Assembly: GCA_018389105.1 (NCBI GenBank)
Contig: JACATO010000684.1
Location: 372,001-436,000 of the forward strand
Direction of reading: 5' to 3'
Length of the DNA stretch: 64,000 bases
From: Nautilus pompilius
Lineage: Eukaryota > Mollusca > Cephalopoda > Nautilida > Nautilidae
Within the stretch, counting starts at the first letter, position 1. Every line of letters begins with the position of its first letter. This document shows, piece by piece, positions 12,301-27,300 of this stretch. The position numbers were made by a program, and so were the translations under genes. The notes under the pieces were generated by a model, which saw nothing but the letters and a program-made list of their open reading frames with translations, did no database searches and was not told the origin of the DNA.

Positions 12301-15300
12301 TGTAATGGGCTTCTAATAAGGTGGCTTGGGTGACTGGTCAGATTTGTAAAAAAATTGGTTCATAAATCATTTTATCGTGGATGCTAAATGCTACCGCAGA
12401 AAGTCTAACCTTGCATTCAAGTCGTTCCTTCTCCTAGATAATACACCAGAACACTCCAAACATCTGATGCACATCTACTCCAATGTAAATGTTCCCTTCT
12501 TGCCCCCACTACTAAAACATATGATTGCACAAATGACACAAACAAGCCAGATGTTCATGATTGGCAAAAGGCTTACAATGTTAACGATGCTATCGAGAAC
12601 ATCAAGGTTGTATGGGACAAAGTTTTGCTATCCACCATGAATTTTGCATTGAAAGCTTTATGGAAAATGTTGTGCAACTAGGACATAAGGTTGGTGGAGA
12701 TGGCTTTGCAGAATTTGAGAAAGCACATGTGTGGGAACTCCTTGATACACACAATACAGAGGAACTAAGTGTTGATAACCTCAAGGAAATAACAAAATGA
12801 AGATGATGATCAACAAGATGATGAAAAGATTGTCCTGGAGGCTAAGAACTTAACATCAAATAAATTGGCCCACATTTTTCACTCTCCGAGCAACTGTTGC
12901 AAGCTACAATTGACATGAACCCTAATCTGGAAAGAAGCCTACATCTTAGTTCTTCAAGCAACCTCCTAGTCCACCAGCCACCCAAGAGACATCATGTATC
13001 ATCGTGCCCATCAGAATATGCCTGAACACCTAAAGACCACCTCCACAACCCGGTCACTCATCCATCAGTCCCCTACCATCAACTTTTGGTGTCACACTAC
13101 CGAGAGTCAGCAGCAGCAGCATAGATAGCCATGCCATGTTCTCTCCACACCACACATAAAAAATGACCATCACATCGTCCCAATGAACCTGTTTCTGTTG
13201 GTAAAACTACAGTGTACATATCTTTTTATTATTACCATACATGTATTATACCACGTTATTTTGTTATTGTTTCAGCAGACATGCAATCAGAGGCAGTACC
13301 ATGCACATCCTACCTAACCTTAAAGCATTTTCTTTATGCAAACTTGGTTTATGTACATGTTTTCGAAAGCACCCCTCCCTCCTCCCACACATAAAAAGAG
13401 GACATACAGTACTGTAAATCCATAGACAGGTTCTTACATCCCAAATAAGGATGACTGCTGTCTTGCTAACAATGCTATCAATTAGTTGTAAATTAATAAC
13501 TAGCTGAACATATGCATATATTCAAACTATTCTACAATGCATAAATTTGTAACACAATGCATTTTCAAACTACTATCAGAATGACTTAAAAAAGTACATT
13601 ACATCACATTATAACAAACTTTCTTATTTTTTTCTTAAATATGCAATATGTATTTCCTAACTATGCACATGCAGTTCAAAACCATTAAGTTTTATGATTA
13701 CTTATGTGAAAAGTAACTCACATCTAACACCTGTTCATGCTTGAAATATTTTAATCTAGATACACAGGAAAATGTGAATTTCTTTTTTCTCTCCATAAGA
13801 TAGAGAAAACTGAAGCAGCATTACATCATTAAAGGAAAAATAGTATTCACTTTAGATGTCTAGAGTAGCAACTAAAATAAACTCATTCATTGCATACTTT
13901 GAAAATTAACATGGTTCAATTGAGCAAACAATAAAAATGAATACTAACCTTTCACGTAAATAAATATTCTTGAAAAGGAATCTGTATTATTATATTTACA
14001 AATATACCATTTAGGTGTTCATAAAATTTAAATTGAATATGGTCATCTGTAGTTTAAAATTATTTCCACTGCTTAGGTTTTTAATAACCATTTCTGAAGA
14101 TTTATCAAACTGCAAGAAAAAAGAAAATGCATGAGTACATTATACACACTGTTCTTTACTGCCTTTAATCTACCAATTTCCTAAGTAATACTATCCAAAT
14201 AAACAATTAGAGTCCTTATTTTACAATAGAAAGTAGCCATTATAATTTTTCAAAGCATAAATTATTTTCTGATCTAGAAAGATTTTAGCTGAAAATACTT
14301 AAAGAAAACATTTTCTCTGTAATCTCTCTCTCTCCAGATGACTGCTAGTTATCACTGGCTTTCATAAATAGAAATAGTTTCTTTTGATTTTTTTTCTACA
14401 CTAATCTAAAAATACCCCAGTATATATAAGATTCTAGTGTTAACAATTAGTGCTTTTATGAACACATTGCTTCATGAAAATGCTCTAATCTAAAATTAGA
14501 TCCTCACATATTATTTGCAGTTAAGCAATGAGTGTTATTTCATTAGTGTGTCATAACTTTATCAATATGGCTTTAAAGAAGAAATAGTATATAATCGTTC
14601 GTCACATACTGCAGCAAATGGACAAACTGAAAATGGCGCCTATGCAGGGCAAATAAGTTTGGCGCAGTTTGAATGTGTTTTAGAAAACTATGCACTTATT
14701 GCGGTTATAAATACTTTACTAAAAAAATTTTAATCTGCCACCAGGTAATTAATTATATCCTCTACATATATAAGCCCAAAATAGGCAGTGTGCATATTCC
14801 TTTGAAAAAACATTATGAAAATATTCAGCAAATTAATTAATTAGAAATCCTAAATTCAAATGCATGGATCAATAATAAAATCTTGCAGTTAACATAGTAA
14901 TATCTTGCTGTTAAATATTGTTCTAATTTTTTTTTTCTTCACTTGAAATGGTTTTTATCATGTTTTTAAAATTCTTATACTAAACGGTGGGTATTCAATC
15001 CTATCTTTTTTTTTAAATAAAGTTTTTTTTTTTTTGCTTGTCTGCATCAGTTATCCATTAATGATCTCTTTGAAAGAAAAATTAACAATAATTACTTGAT
15101 AACAGTGAACAGTGGAGCCACATGGACATATTACCGAGCATTAGAATCGATAAGAAATACTGAGTAAAACAAACAAACAAAAAACAAAACAAAACTAGGT
15201 ACATATACTTGCATCATTTTTATTTATGCAGGATTTGCACTCTTTTATTATCTACAAATAAGAGCACATAGTTTAGCTATATTTTTCTTTGAGATTCACA

Positions 15301-18300
15301 AAAAACAGAAATGGGTTTATACTCCTGAGAAAATGATACTTAATACATTCTTTTTTTTGGTAAACAGGAGTTTCCTGACCAATGAAGTTATATTTAAAAA
15401 TGCAAAGCTAAACCATTATTTTTGTTTTCTTTTATGACCCACAGGAAAAAAAAAAAAGTTAAATTAACTTTTTAAAATTGTAATTATCGAAGGTGTTTTT
15501 TTTTTTAAATATATTTATTATTTTTTTGATTTTGTTCGGTTTCTTGTATAATAACACTGCCCTTTGAAAGCTGTTAAAGCATTTGCAAGTCAATGATGAC
15601 AACAAAAATTATAAACAAAATAAGAAATATTTTTTAAAAAATGTGTTATGGATAAAAAGCGCAGAAGTCTATGCAATAAATCATTCATAAACTATAAACT
15701 AAAATTATGTAAAAACAAAATAATGGAAAATAAAAATTTAAGCCTTTAGTTTCTTTAAATTGCATGTTCATTTTGCTAGTTAAAGAAAATTAACTAAGGG
15801 CAAGCAGGCAAAAAATGTCACTACAAAATAATTACATCATTAAACACTAAAATTAGAATACTGGATAGAGGAAGTATACACCAGCTGGTCACTTTATTAA
15901 GACCTATGTACCCTTTCGCATAGAGGCTAACCTGAGCTACACATGCTAATTAGGTTTATCATATGATGCGACATGAATACTGCAGCACTCTATACATCTT
16001 TGACGAGTGCATTTGCAGTCATCTAACAGATATGAGGAAGGCAAAGACAACGGCATTAGAAAGAGGCATGAAAAATGGTGCACAAATAGCAAATGTTAAA
16101 ATAGCCAAGATAGTTTTCTTTGTAGGCTACCTCAAGACATCAGTTATTCCAGTATATGAGCAATGGCAACAAATGAAAAAAAATGTCTGCTAAAAAGGGA
16201 ATTGTGGCTGCAAACAAAGTGACAGAAAAGAGAAAAAAGCAGCTAGGATAGTAAACAACAAGTCATCAAATAACAGACAGATATATTTAATGCAGGTAAT
16301 CCACACTCATCGTTAACCATATTTTGCAACGAACATTGCAACGAATGGACTATAGCAGTACACCACCGAACAGTTACAAACATGAAAAGATTCCTCAAGT
16401 GGTGTAAATAGAATAAATGTTCGATTGAAGATTGGCAAAGAGTGATGTGGTCTGAGTCGTGCCTCAATTTTTTTTACATAACTGAAAAGACATTAAAAGC
16501 CAGCCACAAATCACTTGACTCCTTTTGTGTAGTCTAAACTATCTAAGCCTCTAGCGATGAAACCATGGTTTGAAGCACATTTTGCCAGCACTCCTAAGCC
16601 ACCCTTTGGCCCCTCTAGTAGGCAGAATGAATGTTTGTGCATCTACTACTGCTTCGTGTGTACCATAATAGGGATGGCTATTTCCTTGCTGCCTACCATG
16701 CCTACATTGCACATTTCTAGTTTGATGAACATGAAGATTTCAGGTATCTACCATGGGTAGTACAATACTTTAATCTCAATCTCAAGATACCTTCCAGCTT
16801 CTATGCCACATTTGTCATGGCTATTATTCAGTCAAAATGTGGTTCAACCTGGTCTTAATAAAGTAACTAGCCAGTGCATATATATTTTTAACTTCACATC
16901 CTTACCAACAACGGTGTCTTTTTAACCCAATGAATTGGTTCTTCACCCAAACACATTATAGAAATGTTATCTCCCTTATTCAAAATCAACTCTGGCCGAT
17001 ATTCACTAAGTTCAGGAGGAGACAAAACCTTTTCTGAACTCATACCTATAAGAATAAAAAGAGATATATATATAGATATAGATACACACACACAATTAAT
17101 ATATATAAACAATAAAAACAGAATATTACAAAAAGGATATTCTATTTTTTGCAAATTTTACTATTATTTGGCATTAAAAGGAATATTAAGTTGCTAATAA
17201 TGAAAGAAATGTTTCATTTTGAAATTCTTAAAGCATGTTGGTATAAATTTTTAATTCGTATTAAAATGCAGCTTTCCAAATTACATTGAACTATTTGTTG
17301 ATTAAAGTCATATCCATCAAGAAATAAAATGTTCAGTAATAAGTAACAACAAAAAATTTAATAAATAACCAAGTAAAATGTATATTCAAAATAAAAACAG
17401 CTTCCTCTCTACCTCACAGTTTATAATATATTTCTTTTATTAAAATCCTGGGTCTTTAACAGAAATTCGTTAACACTTCTAGACAGGAGTAGGTAATATA
17501 TAAATAAATACTACACTTAGGATCCATCTTTCTTTGCAAACCCCTGTCCTGATTTTGAGAACATCTCACAAGAGAGAGCTAGACCATTGCCTTGGTGACC
17601 AAGGATTTTACCTGGGTATTGTTGAGGGCTCTTAAACAGTGTAAGAGGCCAGTCAAAATTTACTCAGAACTTCACAAGTACCTGGAAAACTTCTATTACA
17701 ATACTTCTGTTTAGTTGTGGGAAAAAAGTGATACTGGATAAAATACATAAATGGAGTATTCTCTACATTTCACCTCTGATGCTAATGTTTGTTGTTTTCT
17801 TAAATGGTTGAATTGGTAACATGTATGCAATTGTGTGCGTGTAAATAAACTCTATCACAAATTTATATTAACAGAAGCCAGGTAGTCTCTCTTCACTATG
17901 GGGTTGTTGACATTCCATAGGTCGTCATTGCAGAAGCATCTGAAGCAGTGATACTTGAACATATTGCATCTCACAGATTTAAAAATGTCTTTTGGAACGA
18001 AAATTGAAAAAAAATGAGAAGGTTAAAGGTATTTGAGTTTTCACCACTACACAGTAAAAACATACTGAAGCATGCAGATATAGTTCCGAGGCAATACAAC
18101 ATGGGAATCAGGCAGCACACGTGATCAATTCTGACCTATTGCTGCACACCGCCTCCTGCACTTCTGCTTCAGCGAACTAATAAAGCTTTTAACTTTGTCA
18201 TTGGCAGGAAAGCTGCTCACCTGACTGTCTTCCTTGAATGTCACCAGCACTGCTGCGGGACTAATTGCATAGTAATTTGAGGTACTTCTTTTGTTTTACT

Positions 18301-21300
18301 AGACATTATTAACGCTTCACTAGAGTTTCTACCTACAAAGTTGGGAAGAGATTTTTCAATAATTTCTCACGAGATGCACCAAGAATAAAATAAAGGGTGG
18401 CAGACAGCTTCTCTCTGCCCACGGAAATTCTCAAACAAAAAATAAAAAGGGTGTTAAAAAATTAGCTTTAAAATATTTAATTTGCCCTTTATTAAGTGAA
18501 AGATAATAAATATCCCTACAAATAATCAGATGTAGCAAACAAAGAGGGAGAAAGAAGATATAGTCACCATTGTTTTCGTCTCTCTTTCTGTCCCTATAAA
18601 TATACATGCATACAGTTGGAGAAGAAAGGGCCAATCTCATTCAAGTCTATGTCAGATAAATGAAATGCTGGTTTAAACGATAGCCATTATAAGTGCGTGC
18701 GCGCGCGCGCACACACCACACACACACACACACACACCCACACACACACACACACACAAAAATCGATTAAAGAATACTTTTTGTCCAGAAACATGTTGTC
18801 TGTGTAATAAAGTTCAAATACAGTTGTCTCTGAAGGATACAGCCACCCTTTTCCTTTTTTGACCACTAGTATACTCCACGTTGGAAAGTGATGTAAAATT
18901 TTTTAATAAGCTGTAGATACACCATCCTCTCTGCAGCTAAAGTGAAAAAACAATGCCCATGTAGTGTCTTTGTATGTGCGTGTGTATCAGACTGATGAAT
19001 TTATACTGTATATAGTGTTCCAAAAAGATGTACACATCACTTTCTATAGTCTAATAAATAAAGACGTATTGTTTGGTGAAATTTTTTCTTTATACATCAG
19101 ATACCTCAAAATGATATACTACAATAGTATTCAAAATTTTCACTATAGGCATGCATGCAGCAAAATTTTTTCACAGAAATAGCTGTTGAAGCACCAAATA
19201 TTTTCTGTTAGAGTTCATAGATTGTAGCTGGCTTCATCGCGTACACTTTGTCTTTTAACACATACCACCAACAGTCAGAAAAAATGCTGCGTGATGCGAG
19301 ATCTAGAGAGCATGGTGGGTGTCAACTGAGCCATACTGTCCTATCCAACTCCCAGTAAAGTGTTCATCAAAAAAAAAAAAAAACAACCAAAAGTGTGCCA
19401 TCTTGCTAGTAAAACACTTTTACATTGTTATATATGATCTCAATGCCAAGCACAATGCTACTTATAAAGAGATTGAGCTACCTCTACAACATTCTCAAAT
19501 TTACAGTACCAATTTATTATCTCCTTGCAATAATCAAATGCTTATCATTTTTACCATGCACTGAAAACGTGCAACATGAGGGGTATTCTGTTGTGTTGCA
19601 CAGTATCTTCATCTGAGTTTCTAAACAAAACGTTTTAGTGTTGAAAGGCGAAAGCTTTTGTTTGTATGGTAGCATGAAAGAAGAATTAAACTCGCTCTGT
19701 TCTGTATATTCACTGATATTATTCAATAATGAAACATTATGTAACAAAATGTCTAATTTAATGTTTGTAATGCATCATCAAGTATCATGAATATGATACT
19801 TTCTGAAATGATTCAGTTGTCATCCAAAATAAACTTTAAAATTATTATGAATTACATGAAGGATCGAGAAGGCGATATTTCAAAAACTTTTCTCCATCCA
19901 AAACTAACAAAATACACCCAGCCAGCCAGTCTTCCATTAATTATTTAAAAAAAAAAAAAAAAAAAAAAACCACCCACCCACCCCCCAAAAAACAGCTCAT
20001 TTTTTAATTTATAACTTTCTGTAAAATTTAAGAAACAATTTTCTTTTAATTGGGCTAACTTTATTCTCATAATTTGAAAGATGATCCGAATAGTTCCTGT
20101 TACACTTCATTTTACAACTGCCTTCTTAAAAACTAATCAAGCCACAAAATAATGTAATAATCATCTTATTAACACAATTGCAGGAAACATAGCAGAATTA
20201 ATATGCTTTAAAAATGAAAAACTGTAGTACCACTAATTAGTAAACTATACTCATAAAAAGTCCAATAAAAAAATGGTAATATCAATTAATTGGTCCATAT
20301 CAGCCACATCATTTGCTGCATGTGAGACCAATGAATAGATATTGATATTTCCACATGAAAAAGCAACATTTTCCCAGTTTTGATGATAATGTCTTACACG
20401 GTACAAGTTAAACCATGCTGAAATTGGCCACATTAAAAGGCTAGGCACTCGGCTGCATATTTCCTTTTGCATAACTCTTCCAATGCTGAGGTTATCTGAC
20501 ATTGAAAGGAACAATGCAATAAACAGGCTAGAAAGAACTATTTAGTTTGGTGCCATCCTGGATATCTGCATATCAACCATAAGCAGATTGATGGACTGCT
20601 TTAAACAAATTAGAAGCCCTAAAAATAGACAAAAATCAGACTAAATGTGATGTCACAGGCCTACTACCACTAGATATGGATATGGCATATGGGACTGGCT
20701 CACCATTGCAACCTATCACTGGGTTTAACCCAGACATTTAGCTCTATTTCCCTATGTATGTATGGCAATGCTATAAACCAGGTATTTTAGCAACCATGGC
20801 TTTACTGGTGTCAGTTGTATAGAATTTGCCATGGATAACAATCCTGTTCAGAGCTAAATCCAGATTTTCTGCTGCAAAGTCAATGGTGACAGCTTACTAT
20901 CATAGAACTAAATGCTATACTTCTGCCTGTGTATGTTATGTTGACCAAGCTGATGAAGTAAATGTCATGAGAGAAACTATCACCATAATGATCTTCTATA
21001 CATACAAGAAACCTAACTGCAATCAGGTACAGAGATGGAATAATATAATGTCATCTATATTTCTATTGAAATAATTAACTCTTAAAACATAAAAGTGAAT
21101 AAATTCCCTGATTATAACAATAACTTTTAAAATCTAACATTAGCTATGAAATGGATACAAAGTAGTAGTACTAAAAATATTCAGTATTGACTTAATGATT
21201 AATATTTACAAAATAATTTAGAATTTTTATATAAAACTGGCAATTCAATCAAAATAAAAGGGACAATACTTGTGGTTGTATATTACTAGAGCAGGTATAA

Positions 21301-24300
21301 ACGAATATCAATCAGTATGAGGTGATTCAGAAAAAAAAATGTCCTGTCTCTCATTTTTATTTATCAGTCTGTATAGAAAATATTGTTAATCTAATTATCT
21401 GCAATCTCATAAGCAGATTTATTTAGACTACTATTGTAAGGTAACGTGTTAATAATAGTTCTAATAATGAAGGTTTGAGATTATTTAAAAAAAATTCTAC
21501 AGACAAGAAAAACGTAGACTTCATCATCTTCACAGTGTACAGAAAATAAAATGACTTTCCATTCAAAATTAAAAACTTAATATAACAATAGTTTTTGTTA
21601 TTTAAACTATAAAAAGTTGTTAGATTCTTTGGTTAAAAACATGACATACTTTAGATACTGAACACTAAAGAAAAGGGAGAAAAAGGAATTTTAAAATCAT
21701 CATTACTTAGTTTCCTATCTTAACTCGTAACCATATTAATTATCTTAAAATTAAAAGCAGACATAGTAATTACTTTTCTACTTTAGATTAACAGCTAAAA
21801 GAAACCATAAGAATGCCTTCTTACAGATGGCCGGTATCAATTTTCATATAGCCACCTAACCGTACAGTAAAAGCTGTTTAAAAACAGCAACAAAAAGTCT
21901 ATGGTGATATAATAAGTTGTACCCACAGGGAGAAGACTGTGCCTGGCAAAATACTCGCAGTGAACAGCTGGCTGCATGTTAATAATGAAAGTTAGATAAA
22001 CTCAAAAGTTCAATGTCAACATGTACATTTGCAATGCATGTAAGTGTATTACATGTAAACTGGTCACTGTACATTAAAATGATGAATATCAACATGTAAC
22101 AAAATGATGAAAACCATGTAAGCAGAGCACATTTAAAGCATGATTTAAAACTTATTAAAATTAAAAACAAAGATTAATAAGAAAAATTAAACCACATTTG
22201 CTTTTTAAAAAAAAAAATTGTTTACCAACTTTTGCTTCTTAAAGTTGATAAACTCCCTCTACAGATAGTTTTTAATATTCCTCAAGCAATCATAGACACT
22301 CACCAAGTGCCTGTTTCTGTACGGTAGTGTAAATGATGTTTATAGCTTGCATCAACTTGGCAGATGCTCAAGGTAGCTGTAGGCTTTTATTATCAGTTCT
22401 CCATCTGAACAGAGTCCAAACAGGAGCACATGGTTTATACTACAGCATGGAGCAGCACAGATTCACCAAGTTCCTTGCATGACATATTTGGTAACAGAAC
22501 ATCATCGCCACTAAAGATATGGCTAGTTTTTGCCAAGTTCTCAGTGTCATCTTCAGCAGGCTAAACAAGCGCAACTTTCCTAATGATTGTTTTCATGTTA
22601 ACATCATACCACACCTCAACAGACAGATAAACAGCAGAATGATGTGGTCATGATGATATCAACAGCTACTTTATTTTTGTTGGCATCAATGATGCAAGAG
22701 AGATTGGAGATAGTGCCCCCTCTGATTCATTGGCTGCATGGAAGTGGTGGTTTCGGAGACAGAAAATGATGTTGGTTAGCTCAACATCCGATGGATGAAC
22801 TGAGCAGTTATCCACGAGTAGACAGATATCACGACCAAAGTCTTGGAGTTGACAGTCCCAACAAAAATGGCTGGTCCATGAAAGGGTCGCTAGTCATTGG
22901 AAAAGCTGTGGTAGTCGAAAGAAAGCTAAGAAGACACATCTGATGAAAAATATCTCGGCAAATCCGATTTTCCAATCCTGCAGAGGGTATTTATCACTGC
23001 TTTCCACAATGACAAAGAAAAGGAGAGTCACATGTTCTTTTAAAATATACTCTACCATATCATTTTCTTAATAAGTAATATTTTCATTACACCTTCCATG
23101 CACAAACACTTTTAGGGTTACAAAAAAACAGTCAACCAATGTTGAAACAAGTAGGAAATTTGTTGACACAACTGAAGCAAAGGTGAAGCTGTGCGCAAAT
23201 GAACTAATAATCTTTGCTTTAAGGATGAAAAAGCTTTTAGCACCATATGGTATAATAATATGTATATCAAAATCCTTATGAAACCTAATCACATATATTT
23301 TTTCAATTTTGTAGATTAAACGGCTAATATACTACAAAATCAGTATTATATTTGCACGCTTAATGATAAAGATCTTTAAGAAATATGTAGAATGAGCTGA
23401 TTGATCCAATCTCGTTAAACGTCCCTTAATTAATATGTTTTTTGTAAAATGCTATAGTAATTCAATTGAAGTAATATCAACCTAAGGCTACCTATTTATT
23501 ATATTATTTATATAATGTTTGACTTTAAATATTTATTGACATAAGAAAACCTTACTTAATTTCCTAAAAATATGTTGCATTTATCCACAAAGCAACCAAT
23601 AGCATAATTAACTGCATTTTTGTAACTTTGTAGTCCAACTAAATCTGACAAAGACAGACATTAAGAGCACAAATTTAAGGAATAATGTAAAAAATGTTTA
23701 CATTTTCAAATGATACAAATGCTCCAAAATTATTAGCATAACTTGTAAAACACAAACAATTTTAAGTAATAAATTTTACATTCTTTTCTAGATATACTAG
23801 TGTAAAAAAAAAAAAAAAAATTAAGCTTTGGAAAAAGTTCATGTAATTGATGTTACTACAGCACACGGAATGAATCATTAGAACTCATTAAAGATGCACA
23901 GGAAATAAATGCAAGCAGCATACAAATGGACCATCTGAAAACTGATAAGTCAATTTAATATTTTCTAAATGTTTACTTTTGTTATAAGTAGACAAATAAA
24001 AAAAAAGAGGATTTTTCATTTGATATTATTAATTAATGCCATTTCATTTTTTAAAGAGAGTCTTTAAACAGGTTATTGTTAAGAAACTTTATTTTTTTTT
24101 TAAAGTGTTATGTTCAAAATTACCATAGTTAGCTACTAAACAGATCAAGATTAATGAAAGAATACATATGCTGTTAAGGTTGAATAGATTTTAAAATAAA
24201 TCTCTACATGCTCACAATTTTTGTTAGGAGAGGGGTAATGGTTTCATATTTATCGATAATTGCTAGCCCTTCTGAAAGAAAAACTGGTACCTCATGATGT

Positions 24301-27300
24301 TCTCTTCCTGCTAAAATAGCAAGATCTAAAATATGCTTGCCCTGCAAACTATGATATAGTTAACATAGGGGCATAAATTTACAGATTAGATCTATAGAAA
24401 GAAAATAAACATGTGGTGGTAATTTTTTGATATGTGCGAGAAATATGTTCAATTGAAGGGAGATGTGAAAATGTTAATAGACACAATTCATAATTTATTA
24501 GTAACTGTATATATATATATATATTGGATCCATCAATTACTCTGATAGACTTGGAATCTGAAAGGAACATGCAAGGCCAAATTAAGCATTTTTTTTAGTG
24601 TAGAGCAAGATAGATTCTTGTTTCAAGCAGTAAATTAACCAATCAAGAACTATGAATTTTTAGATCTTGCATTTGTAGCTAAAAACTATACAAGTTGTTC
24701 AATCATTAGTAAACAGTGATCACAAAGCTGTTGACAACTGGGTTATATTTCTATGCCTTATTAAAAAGGAAACTGCTTTATTGTAGCTAATTAAAATAGA
24801 CCAGATGGAAACAAAACAGAGTGGATGACATGGATAGCTTCAAATTTTTACAGGAAAGCTGCAAATTAAATTAGACATAACATTTAAGAAAAATTTGGCA
24901 AGAGATATTAAGAAACTTAAAAGTTTTTTATGCATATACACAATCTAATTTGGTAGCAAAGGTAAAGATTGGTTTACTTAAAGAAAAATGTATAAAAAAT
25001 TATGGTGGCTTTTGTAGTAGTCATCCAGGGAAGTTTGTTTAGCTGCCCACTTCTTCTCATTGTAAATTTACCAGTAGCAAGCATAGGCATTGATCACATG
25101 TTAGTCTTGGTGCTACATTCCAGGTTGGGATCCATTTTCTCAAAAATTTCCACAGCAGCTTGCAAATATTTAAAGGCTTCACTCATCTGCTGCATCGTCA
25201 CAACATCTCATGAAGAATTCTCTTGAATTGGGGTGTGAGCTTTGCTCCTCAAGATGGACAAGGTCTTCATTAGTGAGTTCCTGGGAATGAATGTTAAGCA
25301 ATTCTTGAACAGCATCTGCTTGAACTTCTAGCTACAGCTGGCCAGCCATCTCCACAATCCACCTGGTCTTGAAATCTCTGGAAATCAGAGACTAATTCTG
25401 GGCACAATTTCCTCTAGGTGCCATTGAGATTGGATTATTTAACCTTCTTCCAAGACTTTCCAATGTTCTTCACTGTATCCAGGATGTTGAATCCCTCCAA
25501 AAATTCTTTAGGGTTGGTCAACCTTTCTGGTCAATTGCCTTGGTGACCTAGGTAAAAGTTCTTAGGTAATATGCCTTAAAAGCAGCAATCACTCCTTGGT
25601 CCATGAGTTGGAGAAATGATGTTGAGCTGTGGGAGAATAACACAAGCTTGATGTTAGGATCTGCATTATTAAGATGTGGAGGATATCCAGGATCATTATA
25701 CAGGAGTAACAATGCCTTAAACATAGGGTTTGAACTCGACATCACCTGCAGCATTTGAACTAAGCAAAAGGGTTAATGTATCCTTTTTTTGCTTTAAAAC
25801 CAGGCACTGATTTTTCTTCCTGGGCAATGTAGGTTCTTGAAGACATCATCTTCCAAAACAGCCTAGTCTTGTCTACATTGAAGACTTGCCTGGAACAATA
25901 GCCTTCCTCTTCAATAATTTATGCCAATTTCTCGGGAAATCTTCAGCTGCCATTTTATCAGAACTAGCAGCTTCACATTGCATCCCTGGCTTTGAAACAC
26001 ACAAACCAGCTCTTATTTGCACTGAAACGCTTGTGCTTGGATACCTCACCAAGCTGATCTTTCACAGTCTAGAAAAGATGAAGCCTTAGATTGAACGGTG
26101 GAAAGGTTTAAAATTAAAGCACATGGTACTGAATTTGATCTTGAATCCACAAAATGAAGTATTTCCATCTTGGCCACAAGTCCTGCACATGGCCATATAA
26201 TTGTTGATTGCAATGATGCCGTACTTTTAATTTCAGGAATGATTCCGGACTTCTCTCTAAGAATTGTTTGCATAGTTGTACAAGCAAAGTCCAATTGCCT
26301 TCTGATTTCTCCACTCTTACTAAGTTTTATCACTTTTTTCCTTCACTTCTAATATAATGGCCTTTCTGCTACATTTCTTGTCAACGCCACCAGTAGAGCA
26401 CTGACCTTTCCTTTTATCACACATTTTAAAGGATAAAATTAATTTTAAATCCTTAAAAAACTCCAAGAATGCACAGAGGTTTAACACCAGAGTATGTCAG
26501 GAGGCAGACTGACTGGGTGACATGTTTATTTGTGCGCAGAACCAGTGCCTAAGAAAGTGTCATACTTTAAGTGTGGGTCCAACTGCCATAAGTGATAACA
26601 TGGGTGGCAATTGGCAAACTTCCGTAAGTGCAGATCAACATAAGCCAAACCAACAAGTCGAAAACAGCCTGAATTGCATAGTTTATATATAAATTATATT
26701 CTTATTTCAATGGTTTTGTCCAGTTTGGCAATTCTTTTGGAGTTATTGTGATCATCATTATCCACCATTTAGATGAAGCAGATGTTATTTAAAACTTTAA
26801 TTCAAATTTTGATCAGCTCATAAAAGATTATTTACAAAGATGAGAGATTGGCACAGATGGAAAACTGTTAAGATGATTTGAAAATAACATCATAAACAGA
26901 AGGATAGTAGTTTTAAATAGTGTTATATCATATCTTGTAAATGTTATAAGTGGTCTACCCCAGGTTCGATTTCCATTTCGTTTTCACTATTTATTTAGTG
27001 ACATGAACAATAAAGTAAATCAAATATTAAATAATTTACAAATCATACTAAAGTGCATGGAAGTAAATAATGAAAAGAGCATAGCACAGACTCAGTGATT
27101 TAGTTTAATTTCTCTAAATACAAGTACGTGGACATGGAAACAAAGGGGCAGACAATATGTTAGGAGAAGCATAATTCCTCAACTACTATAGGATCCATCT
27201 CATCATGTGCTTATTTCTTCAGATTTAAAACAATAGGAAAACAACACTATGCAGCTGCTTAAAAGACTAACTAAAATATTAGGAATGTTACAGGTATAAA

